A DNA stretch of 64,000 nt, from contig CAVPVY010000005.1 in the NCBI GenBank assembly GCA_963709355.1, forward strand, positions 496,001 to 560,000, in the 5' to 3' direction. Every line of letters starts with the position of its first letter. Positions within the stretch are counted from its first letter, which is position 1. The DNA is from PLOWO2-12-38-17 sp963709355 (GTDB lineage: Bacteria > Planctomycetota > Brocadiia > Brocadiales > Brocadiaceae). Shown here in pieces: positions 63,515 to 64,000 of this stretch. Under the pieces are notes generated by a model. The model did no database searches. It had not been told where the DNA came from and saw only the letters and a list, made by a program, of their open reading frames with translations. The translations under genes were made by a program, and so were the position numbers.

Positions 63515-64000
63515 GTGAATACTATTATAGATAAATATTTTAGGAAAATAAATCGTTTAAGAATATCAGTAACCGAACTCTGTAATCTACGATGTGTTTA
63601 TTGTAGGCCAGAAGATGGTATGGAACTTACATCTCATAAAGATATTTTGACGTACGAAGAGATTGCAACTATTGTGCGGCATGCTGTTAAATTGGGAATA
63701 AAAAGCTTTCGCCTTACTGGAGGAGAACCGCTTTATCGAAGAAATATTGAACGGCTGTTGTATTTGTTTGGAGGGATAAGCGGCATCGAAGACATGGCAA
63801 TAACTACAAACGGTATTTACCTGGAGAAGTTTGCGAATATTCTAAAAGAAATAGGATTATTCAGGCTCAACATTAGTCTGGATAGTTTAAATGAATCAAA
63901 ATTTGAGAGGATTACAAGAGGCGGTAAGTTGCAGGACATCCTTAAGGGAATAGAGGAAGTTCTGAGGATGGAGTTTAAAAACACAAAAATTAACGTGGTT
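63515..64000 (+). CDS. moaA: GTP 3',8-cyclase MoaA, partial
   Basis: A GTG start (63515), preceded by AAAGG, opens 162 codons to the window edge. The radical SAM site is CNLRCVYC in RISVTELCNLRCVYCRPEDG, followed by the GGEP loop (RLTGGEPLYRRNIERL) and SLDSLNESKFERITRGG, as in MoaA. It makes the first intermediate of the molybdenum cofactor from GTP. The C-terminal cluster site is outside the window. Confidence 0.9.
   Translation, partial: MNTIIDKYFRKINRLRISVTELCNLRCVYCRPEDGMELTSHKDILTYEEIATIVRHAVKLGIKSFRLTGGEPLYRRNIERLLYLFGGISGIEDMAITTNGIYLEKFANILKEIGLFRLNISLDSLNESKFERITRGGKLQDILKGIEEVLRMEFKNTKINVV

Overview
The window looks like a chromosomal segment of a low-GC planctomycete. The best fit is an anammox-type organism of the Brocadiales, judged by eye and not by any search. 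The clues are a secreted cytochrome with five CxxCH sites of the c554 kind, siroheme-decarboxylase genes (ahbA/ahbB) next to a sulfite-reductase-like ferredoxin, an oversized signal peptidase I with several zinc knuckles, an abundance of 4Fe-4S proteins, and AT-rich intergenic DNA. Most genes are ordinary housekeeping genes.

Layout. 0-8 kb: ferritin-like proteins, a small secreted protein, a geranylgeranyl-reductase-like flavoprotein, mgtE, a DUF362 ferredoxin protein, a hemerythrin lipoprotein and ispD. 8.1-12.9 kb: an accessory island of promoterless nuclease-like genes separated by integron-type attC sites, followed by a type IIG restriction-modification gene broken by one frameshift. 13-24 kb (mostly minus strand): dgt, a HIT protein, an FmdB protein, a LysM/M23 lipoprotein, lptB, lepB, lepA, a ROK kinase, zinc-ribbon proteins and murI. 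A decayed porG/porD copy, tRNA-Pro and an IS481-type element lie in or beside this block. 25.7-29.4 kb: rpsB-tsf-(pyrH remnant)-frr, tRNA-Lys, tRNA-Glu, a decayed porB copy and tRNA-Phe. 29.6-38.6 kb: split transketolase, ctp, tsaD, larB, nnrD, a PLD-like protein, a PII protein and an NAD-binding protein. 38.7-40.5 kb: the ahbB-ahbA-SIR/ferredoxin operon. 40.9-43.3 kb: nucleotidyltransferase, TPM, lemA.

43.4-50.9 kb is a second and richer accessory region: an integron in the inverted arrangement. Its intI gene is transcribed towards and in the same direction as its cassettes, and one extra base cuts off the catalytic tyrosine. Two GC-rich cassettes follow (a PD-(D/E)XK-like protein and a DUF1003 membrane protein), each with an attC-like site. 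On the far side of a resident U32 peptidase gene the same strand carries further cassettes: a ParE/RelE toxin-antitoxin pair, a thrice-broken Mrr-like nuclease gene and a HicB remnant, with attC sites between them. The 10-12 base complementarity between a cassette's first bases and its own attC left end fixes the boundaries of two cassettes.

51-64 kb returns to chromosome-like genes: a PfkB kinase, an FGE-like protein, the pentaheme cytochrome, mobB, a ferredoxin, an Mrp ATPase, a multi-PAS histidine kinase (also frameshifted) with its NtrC-type partner, and the start of moaA.

Three long genes are broken by what reads as a single inserted base. Either the sequence has indel errors or these are recent pseudogenes, and reads are needed to tell. 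The por, pyrH, Mrr and HicB relics carry several lesions or large deletions and are real decay.
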